44,100 nucleotides of DNA from Campylobacter lari (GCF_004357905.1 NZ_SMTT01000010.1:1-44100); one strand, 5' to 3'. Positions 27,348 to 35,460 are shown, counted from the stretch's first letter. The notes: generated by a model not told the origin, from the sequence alone. Program-made: numbers and translations.

Positions 27348-28822
27348 TTTGTATTTCCTTTATAATAGCGTTGGATTGGATATAATTCTATAAGTTTTTT
27401 TAATAATTCTTCCTTAAGTAAAGCTTGTTTAGTTTGTTTGGCACTTTGTTCTATGATAAATTTATAAATTTCTTCTTTATCTTTGTTTTCTAGAGTTTGC
27501 TTTGTAATTTCATAAACTATTGCTTTATCATCAAATAAAACATAAGATTTAGCTTTATTTGAGTCAAATACATGCATTAAAAACTCACTAAATTCAGCAT
27601 CATTTATCATTTCACCTACTTTTGCTCCTTTACTTGAGTCGCGACTATAAGTTCCTATATCTATGCCTTGGAAATTATCTAGTGCAAGCTTTGCTTTTTC
27701 TTCTAATAAAGTTTTAGTTTTTTCTCTGATGTAAAGTTTGCTCACTTCATTTTTGGCTTGCTCAAAAGTCATAGTCTGTATAGGATTTATTTTTATAAGT
27801 TTTGCAACCATATAGCCGTTTTCAAATTTAAAAGGTTTGATAAAATCATTTTCTTTAGCTTTTTGTATGTTTTCTAAAGGGTAATAAATATCAGCATCGC
27901 TTATTGTGATGTTTTTGTCAAAACTAAGCTCGTTTTTTCTCAAAGCAACATAGCTTTCATTAGCTTTAAGTTTAAGCTTGGAAAGTTTTAAATCTTTTAT
28001 AACTTTATCTTTGCTTTGTTCTAAGCTTAGAATTTTTCCTGCAAAATCTTTATAGTCATTTTTATTTTCTTCATAGTAAGCTTGAATTTCTTTATCAACA
28101 ACTGTGATTGTATTAGGATCTAAAAAATAAGTTGCAAGCTCATAGCTTTTTTGTGTTTTATATAGGTTTTTGTTTTTTTCCCAAGTTTGTTTTAGTTCTT
28201 TTTCATCAATAGGAATATTTTTATTATCAAGTTTTATTATTTGAATTTTTAAATTATCTTGCATTAAAAAACTTGCACCAAACATATCAAACTCATTTTG
28301 TTTGATTTGTAAATTTAAAATAGCATTGATTTTTTTAAGCAATAATTCATCATGGATAATTTTTTCATAAGCTTTTGGCGTATAGTTGTTTCTTGCAAGT
28401 AAATTATAATATAAATCTTTATCAAAAACACCTGAAGCATTATGAAAGATTTTTTGATGCGCTAAATCATAAGCAATTTCTTCTTCGCTTACATTTAAAC
28501 CTAAAGTTTTAGCATAAGAAAGCAGAAGTTTTTCTTGTATAAGTTCATTGATAGCTTGAGTATCTAAGCCATCTTTTTGTGCTTGTTCTTGTGTATAATT
28601 GCCATTGTTTAATTGTGAGTAGTAGTTAAATAATTGAGAATATTTTAGATTGAATTCATCATAGCTTATTTTTTCATCGCCTACTTTTGCAACAGAATTT
28701 GATCTATCGGTGTTAAAATCATAACTTCCCCAGCCAACAAAACCTGCTCCAACAAAAGCAATAACACTAATCCAAATAGTAATAACTAAATATTTTTTAT
28801 GATGCTGCATCCAAGTGAGCAT
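27344..28822 (-). CDS. PpiD/SurA-like membrane-anchored periplasmic chaperone
   Basis: A 492-residue protein with a short cytoplasmic N-terminus (MLTWMQHHKKY), one membrane helix at about 11-33 and a large periplasmic part. The SurA_N-type chaperone region (KVGDEKISYDEFNLKYSQLF to about residue 180) is clear. The region where PpiD proteins carry a parvulin domain (about 225-345) lacks the usual parvulin signatures, so prolyl isomerase activity is doubtful. PpiD acts on proteins leaving the Sec translocon. It is the first gene of the ftsA-ftsZ-pncB unit, with a TATAAT at 28861-28866. I recall C. jejuni Cj0694 in the same place. Confidence 0.85.
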   Translation of the reverse strand: MLTWMQHHKKYLVITIWISVIAFVGAGFVGWGSYDFNTDRSNSVAKVGDEKISYDEFNLKYSQLFNYYSQLNNGNYTQEQAQKDGLDTQAINELIQEKLLLSYAKTLGLNVSEEEIAYDLAHQKIFHNASGVFDKDLYYNLLARNNYTPKAYEKIIHDELLLKKINAILNLQIKQNEFDMFGASFLMQDNLKIQIIKLDNKNIPIDEKELKQTWEKNKNLYKTQKSYELATYFLDPNTITVVDKEIQAYYEENKNDYKDFAGKILSLEQSKDKVIKDLKLSKLKLKANESYVALRKNELSFDKNITISDADIYYPLENIQKAKENDFIKPFKFENGYMVAKLIKINPIQTMTFEQAKNEVSKLYIREKTKTLLEEKAKLALDNFQGIDIGTYSRDSSKGAKVGEMINDAEFSEFLMHVFDSNKAKSYVLFDDKAIVYEITKQTLENKDKEEIYKFIIEQSAKQTKQALLKEELLKKLIELYPIQRYYKGNTN

Positions 28823-28860
28823 TTTTACCCCAATCCATAATTAATTAAATTAAACCATAA

Positions 28861-28866
28861 ATTATA
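28861..28866 (-). promoter_or_regulatory. Candidate -10 box for the PpiD-ftsA-ftsZ-pncB unit
   Basis: A perfect TATAAT on the minus strand, 38 bases before the PpiD-like start. It would be the main promoter for this division operon. Confidence 0.5.
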
Positions 28867-28903
28867 GGTAATTTGTGATTAATAAAAAATTAATTTTATG
28901 ATT

Positions 28904-29482
28904 TTATGATAAATTTGTCTCTGCTAAATGGATAATTTTACAAGAATTTTCGATTAAATCTATTATTTTTCCAAGTTCATAGCTTGTTCTTCCATAAGCA
29001 AATATTCCATATCCTTTCACAACGACAAAATTTTGTTTTTGTTCTAACATATAACGATAAATTTCAGTTTGCGATCTATCATCCCAATCCTCATAACTTT
29101 TAGGATTGTAAACTCGAATTTTTTCTAAAAAAATTTCTCCAAAATAATCTTGAGGTGTTATGAAATCATGATTTAAACTCATGGATAAGGTATAAGCTGG
29201 ATAAGCAAAACATACGAATTTAGCTTCAGGTATATTTTCATATATGCTTTTATGTATTTCACTATCGCTGCTTGCTTCATCCCAGCTATAATCTTTTGCA
29301 AATTTTAAGATACTTAAATTTTTTTCATCTAATTGATTCAAAAAAGCATTGCTTTTGTTGATAATAAATGAGCCTTGTGAAAGTTTTGCTGAAACAGAAC
29401 CATGGCAAATTCCAAAAAAATTTTTTTTAAACATTGATGAGGATAGAATTTGAATTTGGGAAATAATATTTTCTTTATTCAT
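28904..29482 (-). CDS. Class II aldolase/adducin-fold protein, metal site lost
   Basis: A 192-residue protein with the overall layout of class II (fuculose-type) aldolases: FFGICHGSVSAKL (compare the GNxSxR loop), EIHKSIYENIPEAKFV, and VVKGYGIFAYG near the end. The zinc ligands of active members are absent: the H-x-H pair is Cys91-Phe-Ala93 and the HG histidine is Tyr158; the catalytic Glu position is Asp73. It therefore probably does not act as a metal aldolase and may be structural or bind a ligand. It lies between the division operon and rsmH, divergent from rsmH. The family call is by motif; the role is unknown. Confidence 0.8.
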   Translation of the reverse strand: MNKENIISQIQILSSSMFKKNFFGICHGSVSAKLSQGSFIINKSNAFLNQLDEKNLSILKFAKDYSWDEASSDSEIHKSIYENIPEAKFVCFAYPAYTLSMSLNHDFITPQDYFGEIFLEKIRVYNPKSYEDWDDRSQTEIYRYMLEQKQNFVVVKGYGIFAYGRTSYELGKIIDLIENSCKIIHLAETNLS

Positions 29483-29512
29483 TAAAAACCTTGTTTTAAA
29501 CTTAGCTAAGGT

Positions 29513-29520
29513 ATTATACT
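29513..29520. promoter_or_regulatory. Overlapping divergent -10 boxes (aldolase-like / rsmH)
   Basis: The 8 bases ATTATACT read as TATAAT on the minus strand (29513-29518), placed for the aldolase-like gene, and TATACT on the plus strand (29515-29520), placed 23 bases before the rsmH TTG. Only one RNA polymerase could occupy this site at a time. Confidence 0.4.
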
Positions 29521-29542
29521 AAAAAATATTAAAAGGTATATT

Positions 29543-30460
29543 TTGCAAAGTCCACATATTCCTGTTTTATTACAAGAAGTTTTAAATACTTTTGATGATT
29601 TTGATAGCGGAGATTTTTTAGATTGTACTTTGGGTTATGGAGGGCATTCTAAAGCATTATTGCAAGCTCATGAAAAATTAAGATTAATTGCTTGCGATAA
29701 AGATTTAGAGGCTTTAAGTTTTTCCAAAGAGTTTTTAAAAAATTTTCAAGATAGAATAAGTTTTAATCATATAGGTTTTAAAGATATTTTAACTCAAATT
29801 TCAACGCAAAACATAAGAGGAATTTTAGCCGATATTGGTGTATCTTCTTTGCAGCTTGATAAAAATGATAGGGGTTTTTCACTAAATTCTGATTTTTTAG
29901 ATATGAGAATGGATCAAAATAATCCTTTAAGTGCTAAAGAAGTAGTAAATTCTTACAACAAGGAAGCTTTAGAACGAATTTTTAAAGACTATGGAGATCT
30001 AGCGCCGGTTGCTTCAATGCTCGCTCAAAAAATTATCAATGCAAGAAGTCAAAAAGAGATTACAAGTGCAAAAGAATTAAGTCAAATTATAGGAAATGCT
30101 AAGTTAAAAGGACGCAATGTATCTTTAGCTTTGCTCGTATTTCAAGCTTTGCGTATAGAAGTAAATAATGAACTTGGTGAGTTAAAATCCTTACTTGAAA
30201 ATATAGAGAAAGCAAAATTAAAAGATTGTAAATTAGCTATTATTAGCTTTCATTCTTTAGAGGATAGAATAGTAAAAAATACTTTTAAAAGATGGGAAAA
30301 AGACTGCATTTGTGATGAAAGAGCTATAAAATGCGAATGCGGTAAAGGACATAGTCTTGGTAAAATTTTAAGTAAAAAAGCTATAAGTGCCTCCAAAGAA
30401 GAAATAAGCTATAATAGTAGATCAAGTTGTGCAAAAATGAGAATTTTTTATTTTAGGTAA
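29543..30460 (+). CDS. rsmH: 16S rRNA m4C1402 methyltransferase RsmH (MraW)
   Basis: SAM-dependent methyltransferase acting on the small ribosomal subunit, usually encoded at the head of the division/cell-wall cluster. Family motifs: HIPVLLQEVL at the N-terminus, DCTLGYGGHSKALL (SAM binding, about 30-45), ADIGVSSLQLD, and FHSLEDRIVKNTF near the C-terminus. The length of 305 is normal. The start is TTG at 29543, with AAAAGG at 29531-29536. The following gene, 3 bases downstream, is a candidate FtsL, which keeps the classical rsmH-ftsL order. Confidence 0.96.
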   Translation: MQSPHIPVLLQEVLNTFDDFDSGDFLDCTLGYGGHSKALLQAHEKLRLIACDKDLEALSFSKEFLKNFQDRISFNHIGFKDILTQISTQNIRGILADIGVSSLQLDKNDRGFSLNSDFLDMRMDQNNPLSAKEVVNSYNKEALERIFKDYGDLAPVASMLAQKIINARSQKEITSAKELSQIIGNAKLKGRNVSLALLVFQALRIEVNNELGELKSLLENIEKAKLKDCKLAIISFHSLEDRIVKNTFKRWEKDCICDERAIKCECGKGHSLGKILSKKAISASKEEISYNSRSSCAKMRIFYFR

Positions 30461-30463
30461 ATA

Positions 30464-31387
30464 ATGATTGAAGATGATTTTTTAAAAGAAAAACAAAATA
30501 TACGCGAAAAAATGTTGAAATATTCTAGGGCTATTAAAGAAGGTAGACCTTATGAAGAGTATGAGCACAATTTCAATGAAAGCGATCGCATATTAAAAAA
30601 TAGAATACAGCGTAAAAAAAGACCTAAATTTACAGACTTTGATGAAGAATATAAAGAAAAACCTAAAAAACAATCCGCTATTTATTTAAAAGAAGATTTG
30701 ATAAATGTTAAATTAGAAGAAAAAAAGCCTTTTAAATTACAACTCAATTTTTTCAAAAAGCAAAAAGAAAAATTTGATAAAAAAAATGATAAAAATCTTA
30801 AGCCATCTAAAAATGTTAAAACTTTGCAGGAAGTAAAAAAAGTAGAAAAAATACAACAAGAAAAAAAAGATTCTATTCAAATATCTAAAATTCTTACTCA
30901 AAGTAATGTCTTTGTTACTTCAAAATTTCAAGATTTAAAAGAAAAAAGAAAAGAAAAAATCAAACTCAAACAAGAATTAAAAGAGCAAAAAAAAATCGAA
31001 CAAGAAAAAATAAAAAAAGCTCAAGAAGAATTAAAAGAAAAAGAAAGATTAGCTAAGCAAGAGCAAAAAATTTTAGAAGAAAAAGTAAGGCTTGAAGAAA
31101 ACCAAGAATATAATCAAGAAGATAAATACGAACTTTTAGATAGCATAGTAAGTGAGGAAAATAAAAATTTAACCCCTAAAAATTTATTATACGCAGGTTT
31201 GATGATAGCATTTGCTTTATTGATATTTTTCCCACAAATTTATATTAGAAATCAAATTTATTATGTAAGTAGAGAAATAGCAGATTTAAGATCGCAAGAA
31301 TTAGTTTTAGATGAAGAAAACAAAGAGCTTCAAAGACAGCTTGAAGCATTGTATTTTCAAAATCAAGTTTTAGACTTTTTAGATTAA
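30464..31387 (+). CDS. Bitopic coiled-coil membrane protein, candidate FtsL
   Basis: A 307-residue protein with a long, very Lys/Glu-rich cytoplasmic part (residues 1 to about 238, predicted coiled coil with runs such as KEKRKEKIKLKQELKEQKK), one membrane helix (about 241-260, LLYAGLMIAFALLIFF) and a short periplasmic coiled coil of about 45 residues (VSREIADLRSQELVLDEENK, then ELQRQLEALYFQNQ). The membrane helix plus periplasmic zipper is the FtsL/DivIC plan, and the gene follows rsmH as ftsL does in classical division clusters. The long cytoplasmic arm is unlike E. coli FtsL. FtsL identity is inference from topology and position. The stop shares TTAA with the convergent gene. Confidence 0.85.
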   Translation: MIEDDFLKEKQNIREKMLKYSRAIKEGRPYEEYEHNFNESDRILKNRIQRKKRPKFTDFDEEYKEKPKKQSAIYLKEDLINVKLEEKKPFKLQLNFFKKQKEKFDKKNDKNLKPSKNVKTLQEVKKVEKIQQEKKDSIQISKILTQSNVFVTSKFQDLKEKRKEKIKLKQELKEQKKIEQEKIKKAQEELKEKERLAKQEQKILEEKVRLEENQEYNQEDKYELLDSIVSEENKNLTPKNLLYAGLMIAFALLIFFPQIYIRNQIYYVSREIADLRSQELVLDEENKELQRQLEALYFQNQVLDFLD

Positions 31388-31875
31388 TCTTGTGTTTGAA
31401 TGATTTTCTCCAAAACATATTGTTCAAGTTGATTTTTTGGAATTTCTTCTTTAATGGCTTGGTTATAAATATTTTCTGCTATTTTTGAATATTTTTCATA
31501 AGCAAAATATGGAAAATGTAAAGTCCAGGCTTTTTTCAATAATCTTTTGCTTATTACTTTTCTAGTATAAATTTTAAAAATATCATAGCCAACAAAAACA
31601 CAAGCGGTAACAAAAATAGCACTTAAGATACTAATATGAAAATCAATAATTGTTAAAAAATAATGGCTGATGATAAGCATAGGAACTAAAATAGCTATAC
31701 AAAAAAGGGTATATATAAGATAAGAATTGAATACCTTAAATTTAAAATTTAATTTCGCAGGATCTATCATCATACCTTCATTTAACAAGGCATTTGCTTC
31801 TAATAAATCTTTTAAATTAACAGGTTGATTTGAAACTTTAAAAATAAAGTTTAAAATAAATTCTTGTATTTTCAT
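31384..31875 (-). CDS. Hypothetical membrane protein
   Basis: A 163-residue protein with two neighbouring hydrophobic segments (about 52-72, YLIYTLFCIAILVPMLIISHY, and 78-98, HISILSAIFVTACVFVGY). The N-terminal 45 residues and C-terminal 60 residues are soluble and probably cytoplasmic. No family is recognised and no catalytic motif is seen. It is convergent with the candidate FtsL gene, sharing TTAA at the stops, and divergent from the GT90 gene. Probably a real gene because of its uniform codon use and ribosome-binding context, but the function is unknown. Confidence 0.75.
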   Translation of the reverse strand: MKIQEFILNFIFKVSNQPVNLKDLLEANALLNEGMMIDPAKLNFKFKVFNSYLIYTLFCIAILVPMLIISHYFLTIIDFHISILSAIFVTACVFVGYDIFKIYTRKVISKRLLKKAWTLHFPYFAYEKYSKIAENIYNQAIKEEIPKNQLEQYVLEKIIQTQD

Positions 31876-32006
31876 TGTTTTACCTAGTAAGTATGTGATT
31901 TTTGTGATTTTAGCATTTTTGTTTTTAAATAAGATAAATTTTAAGTCTTGTAAATGAAATCTTGTGTTAAAATTTACATTATTTTTGCATATAAAGAAAG
32001 AAAAAG

Positions 32007-32984
32007 ATGGCAGATTCTAGATTTATGATGAATGTAAAAGGCATAGCTAAAAGTTTTATACCTAGAAAAATTTATCAAAATCAATTACAAAATATTTTCA
32101 AAGAGCTTTTAAAATCAAAAAATATAGATAATATTATTACTCGCTTAAATTATTACAATTTGCAAAATGATTTTTTTGATATAAAAAATTTTCAAAATTA
32201 TGAAAAAATAGGAAAATTTCCCTTTAAAAAAACTTCTTATGCTTATGATGCTTATGCAATTAGTAAATATTTTAATGATGATTTTTTATGGATTGAAGGT
32301 TTTGGAGATATTAGTTATAATCTTAAATATCCAAGCATAGCTAAATCAAGACCAGTTGAAAATGGCTTTAATAATATCATTTTAAAATTAGACAAAAACA
32401 GACATTTTGATTTTATACAAGATAAAAACCAATTTGAAGATAAAAAAGACTTACTCTTTTTTAGAGGTGCAATTTATCAACCTCATCGTATTAAATTTTT
32501 TGAAAAATATTTTGATAATCCTTGCTGTGATATTGCTCATGTTGGCGGTAGAAAAATTCAAGCCGAAAAATGGATTAAAAATTTAAATTTTAAAATTAGC
32601 AGAGCCTATCAAACGCAGTTTAAATTTTTACTTTCATTGGAAGGTAATGATGTAGCAAGCAACTTAAAGTGGGCGATGAAAACAAATTCTTTAGTTTTAG
32701 CCCCAAAAATGCGTTATGAAACTTGGTTTATGGAAGGAAAGTTAGTTCCAAATGAGCATTTTGCTTTGATTGATGATGATTATGAAAATGTAGAAGCTTT
32801 GCTTGATTATTATTTAGCTAATCCACATAGAGCAAAAGAAATCATACAAAATGCTCATGCTTATATAGAGCAATTTTTAGATGAAAAGATAGAATTTTAT
32901 ATAGGAATTTTAGTTTTAGCTAAGTATTTTTATTATTCTAATCAGCTTGATTTACCAAAAGATATTATTAATTTATTTGATTAA
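32007..32984 (+). CDS. Glycosyltransferase family 90 / CAP10-like (LPS A-type) protein
   Basis: A 325-residue cytoplasmic protein resembling the lipopolysaccharide-modifying CAP10/GT90 family. Evidence: KDLLFFRGAIYQPHRIKFFE, then LLSLEGNDVASNLKWAMKTN, then MRYETWFMEGKLVPNEHFAL and a helical end with AKEIIQNAHAYIEQF, which follow the order and spacing of family motifs. It probably adds a sugar (GT90 members are often xylosyl- or glucosyltransferases) to a lipooligosaccharide or other glycan; donor and acceptor are unknown. It stands outside any visible sugar locus. The ribosome-binding site is weak (AAGAAAG). The next gene starts 11 bases after its stop. Confidence 0.82.
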   Translation: MADSRFMMNVKGIAKSFIPRKIYQNQLQNIFKELLKSKNIDNIITRLNYYNLQNDFFDIKNFQNYEKIGKFPFKKTSYAYDAYAISKYFNDDFLWIEGFGDISYNLKYPSIAKSRPVENGFNNIILKLDKNRHFDFIQDKNQFEDKKDLLFFRGAIYQPHRIKFFEKYFDNPCCDIAHVGGRKIQAEKWIKNLNFKISRAYQTQFKFLLSLEGNDVASNLKWAMKTNSLVLAPKMRYETWFMEGKLVPNEHFALIDDDYENVEALLDYYLANPHRAKEIIQNAHAYIEQFLDEKIEFYIGILVLAKYFYYSNQLDLPKDIINLFD

Positions 32985-32995
32985 AAGGAGAGTTT

Positions 32996-33853
32996 ATGCA
33001 AGAGATGGAAATAGTATTTTTAAATGATGAATTTATAAAAGCTAGCGAAGCTAAAGTGAGTATTTTTGATAGAGGTTTTATCTTTGGAGATGGAATTTAT
33101 GAAGTAGTTCCTGTGGTAAATGCAAAAATAGCTGATAAGGAAGAATTTTGGGAGCGTTTTGAGCGTAGTTTAGCCCAAATTGATCTACAAATTCCTTATA
33201 CAAAAGAAGAATTTGAAAATATTTTAAAGCAATTAATCATTAAAAATTCTCTCAAAGAAGGCGGGCTTTATATGCAAATTACCAGAGGGGTTGCTAGTAG
33301 AAATTTTGCTCTTTTAAAGGGGTTAAAACCTACTATTATGGCCTTTGCTTTTGAATGCAAGGTGATTGAGCATGAGTTTGCTAAAAATGGAGTAAGTGTT
33401 ATTTCAACAGCTGATTTAAGGTGGAAAAGAAGGGATATAAAATCAATTTCTTTATTAGCTCAATGTCTTGCAAAAGAAGAAGCTGTTAAAGCTAGGGTTT
33501 TTGAAGCTTTTATGGTAGAAAATGCTTTAGTAACGGAAGCTTCTAGTAGTTCAGCTTTTATTATAAAAGATAAAACTTTAATCACTAAGCCATTTTCTAA
33601 TGAAATCTTACCAGGAATTCGCCGTAAAAATATCTTAAAATTTGCAAAAGAACTTGATCTTAAAGTAGATCAAAGAGCTTTTAGTATGAAAGAAGTGTAT
33701 GAGGCTGATGAGGTGTTTATTTCTGCGGCTACTTTTTTGATTTTAGGTGTTATAAAAGCAGATAGTAAGGTAATTAATGATGGTAAGGTGGGCTTTTATA
33801 CCCAAAAACTAAGAGAAAAATATGTAGAAAAAATTCAAAAAGAGGTTTTTTAA
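32996..33853 (+). CDS. dat: D-amino acid transaminase (class IV PLP aminotransferase)
   Basis: A 285-residue class IV aminotransferase. Features: SIFDRGFIFGDGIYEVVPV at residues 22-40, LYMQITRGVASRNF, the PLP lysine Lys149 in RDIKSISLLAQ, VTEASSSSAFI, and a late LPGIRRKNIL. These patterns fit D-alanine/D-amino acid transaminase better than the branched-chain or aminodeoxychorismate branches, which share the fold. It would interconvert D-alanine and D-glutamate with 2-oxo acids, supplying peptidoglycan precursors or using D-amino acids. A strong AAAAGGAG precedes the ATG. It is probably co-transcribed with the GT90 gene; its stop shares TTAA with the convergent symporter gene. Confidence 0.85.
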   Translation: MQEMEIVFLNDEFIKASEAKVSIFDRGFIFGDGIYEVVPVVNAKIADKEEFWERFERSLAQIDLQIPYTKEEFENILKQLIIKNSLKEGGLYMQITRGVASRNFALLKGLKPTIMAFAFECKVIEHEFAKNGVSVISTADLRWKRRDIKSISLLAQCLAKEEAVKARVFEAFMVENALVTEASSSSAFIIKDKTLITKPFSNEILPGIRRKNILKFAKELDLKVDQRAFSMKEVYEADEVFISAATFLILGVIKADSKVINDGKVGFYTQKLREKYVEKIQKEVF

Positions 33854-35226
33854 TCAAAACCCGCATTAGTAAATTCTTTAGGATTATCTAGAGCGTAGTG
33901 AAACTTTTCCCAGTCTATTTGTTTATCCCAAATAGCTACGATTAAAGCTGCTACGCTATTACCACATAAATTTCCCACAGCACGAATTTCAGACATAAAT
34001 TTATCCACGCCCAAAAGTATAGAAATGGCAGCCACAGGTAAAACCTCGCCCAAACTTGCTCCTAAGCCATTGTTAGCTTCTGCAATGTGCATATTAGATA
34101 AAGCCGCAAGTGTACTTCCTAGTATAATAAAACCTGATCCAGTCACACCAACAGCACCTTTTGAGGCTATCATAAGCACTATTAAAATGCTAATTTCATG
34201 AGTTAAAGAAAGTTCTACATTAAAAGCTTGAGCAAGGAAAATTAAACTCATAGCCAAATAAATATTAGTACAATCAAGATTAAAACTATATCCAGTTGGT
34301 AATACCAAGCCCACAGTGGCTTTTGAAATTCCTGCTTTTTCAAGTTTTCTCATAAGCGGAGCTAATGCTGATTCGCTAGAACTCGTGGCAAAAACTATTA
34401 AAACTTCTCTTGAGATAAAATGCATAAATTTAAAAATATTGACTTTAGCAATAAAACAAATAAGCCCTAAAACTCCAAAGATAAAAAGCAAAGAAGCAAG
34501 CAACATAACAATAAGCAAATAACCCAAATTTAATAAAGAATCAAGTCCATATTTTGCCACTAAAAAAGCCATCGCAGAAAAAGCGGCGATGGGAGAAAAA
34601 TACATAATGATTTCTAAGATTTTAAAAACAAAACTTTGCATTATTTCTAAGGTTTTTTGTATAGCTTTTCTCTCATCAATTCTCATAAGCGAAATAATAA
34701 AAGCACAAGCTAGAGCTATAACTAAGATTTGCAAAGTTTTTCCTTCGCTAAAAGCAGCTATGATATCAGTAGGTATAGCATCTTTTAAAATATGCAAAAT
34801 TTCATTTTGTGCACTTATTTCTATATTTTTATTAACAAATTGAGCTACACTTTCTTGATCTAGAGTGCTTGGATCAAGGTTCATTCCTTTACCAGGTCCC
34901 ATAATGTTTGCCATAAAAATGCCAATAGCTAAAGCAAAAGTGCTTACTATTTCAAAATAAAGCAAAGCTTTAGCTCCTATGCTTCCAACTTGTTTTAAGC
35001 TTTCAAGACTAATAACACCTAAAACAATAGTTAAAAATATAATAGGACCTATGAGAATTTTTAAAGCTTGTATAAAATAATCTACACCGATTTTACTAGC
35101 TAATGCAAATTCCTTATCTAATAAGCCAAGGCAAATACCAGCTATAATTCCTATAATCACCCAAAAACCTAAATTTTTTAACATTTTTTTGAGCTTGCTT
35201 GGTTTTTCATGAGTAATAACTAGCAT
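33850..35226 (-). CDS. Dicarboxylate/amino acid:cation symporter (DctA/GltP type)
   Basis: A 458-residue DAACS-family inner-membrane symporter, importing C4-dicarboxylates or acidic amino acids with Na+ or H+. Helices are evident throughout; KILIGPIIFLTIVLGV, a serine-rich hairpin ATSSSESALAPLMRKLE and GYSFNLDCTNIYLAMSLIFLAQA are DctA-like. The conserved DGT of the binding motif reads D-C-T here. The N-terminal 14 residues are an extra basic segment compared with E. coli DctA. The substrate cannot be fixed between succinate/fumarate and aspartate/glutamate, all important carbon sources for Campylobacter. AAGGAG precedes the ATG on the minus strand. Confidence 0.88.
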   Translation of the reverse strand: MLVITHEKPSKLKKMLKNLGFWVIIGIIAGICLGLLDKEFALASKIGVDYFIQALKILIGPIIFLTIVLGVISLESLKQVGSIGAKALLYFEIVSTFALAIGIFMANIMGPGKGMNLDPSTLDQESVAQFVNKNIEISAQNEILHILKDAIPTDIIAAFSEGKTLQILVIALACAFIISLMRIDERKAIQKTLEIMQSFVFKILEIIMYFSPIAAFSAMAFLVAKYGLDSLLNLGYLLIVMLLASLLFIFGVLGLICFIAKVNIFKFMHFISREVLIVFATSSSESALAPLMRKLEKAGISKATVGLVLPTGYSFNLDCTNIYLAMSLIFLAQAFNVELSLTHEISILIVLMIASKGAVGVTGSGFIILGSTLAALSNMHIAEANNGLGASLGEVLPVAAISILLGVDKFMSEIRAVGNLCGNSVAALIVAIWDKQIDWEKFHYALDNPKEFTNAGFD

Positions 35227-35397
35227 AAAAAACTCCTTGTAATTTTAAAAAACGATACATATTAGCAAAGAAAAACTTATTTTTATTGTTAAAATAAATA
35301 AAAAATAAATATAAAAGCTAAAAATAATAATTTTTTATCTTATTTTGTAGATAAAAGTAGCATTTTGTAGTATTTTTGTATGATTTATTATGAAATA

Positions 35398-35416
35398 AAT
35401 AATGATAATGTTTATC
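35398..35416. promoter_or_regulatory. Predicted Fur box upstream of the iron-uptake operon
   Basis: By hand alignment, 16 of 19 bases match the classical Fur box (GATAATGATAATCATTATC); the sequence is AATAATGATAATGTTTATC. It overlaps where the -35 region of the promoter at 35438 would lie, so bound Fur-Fe2+ should block transcription of the FTR1-P19 operon. Campylobacter Fur sites vary, so a classical match is good but not final evidence. The divergent symporter gene could also be affected. Confidence 0.7.
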
Positions 35417-35437
35417 TAAATTTAAGAAAGCTAGTAC

Positions 35438-35443
35438 TATACT
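35438..35443 (+). promoter_or_regulatory. Candidate -10 box for the FTR1-P19 operon
   Basis: TATACT 22 bases downstream of the predicted Fur box and 45 bases before the GTG start of the FTR1 gene. The distance to the Fur box fits repression by steric block. Confidence 0.5.
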
Positions 35444-35460
35444 TGTGACTATGATTTTAA

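Noticed and set aside
31990-31995. TATAAA as -10 box of the GT90 gene
   Set aside because: It would put the transcript start almost on the start codon; TACATT at 31975 is as likely, so no promoter is claimed.
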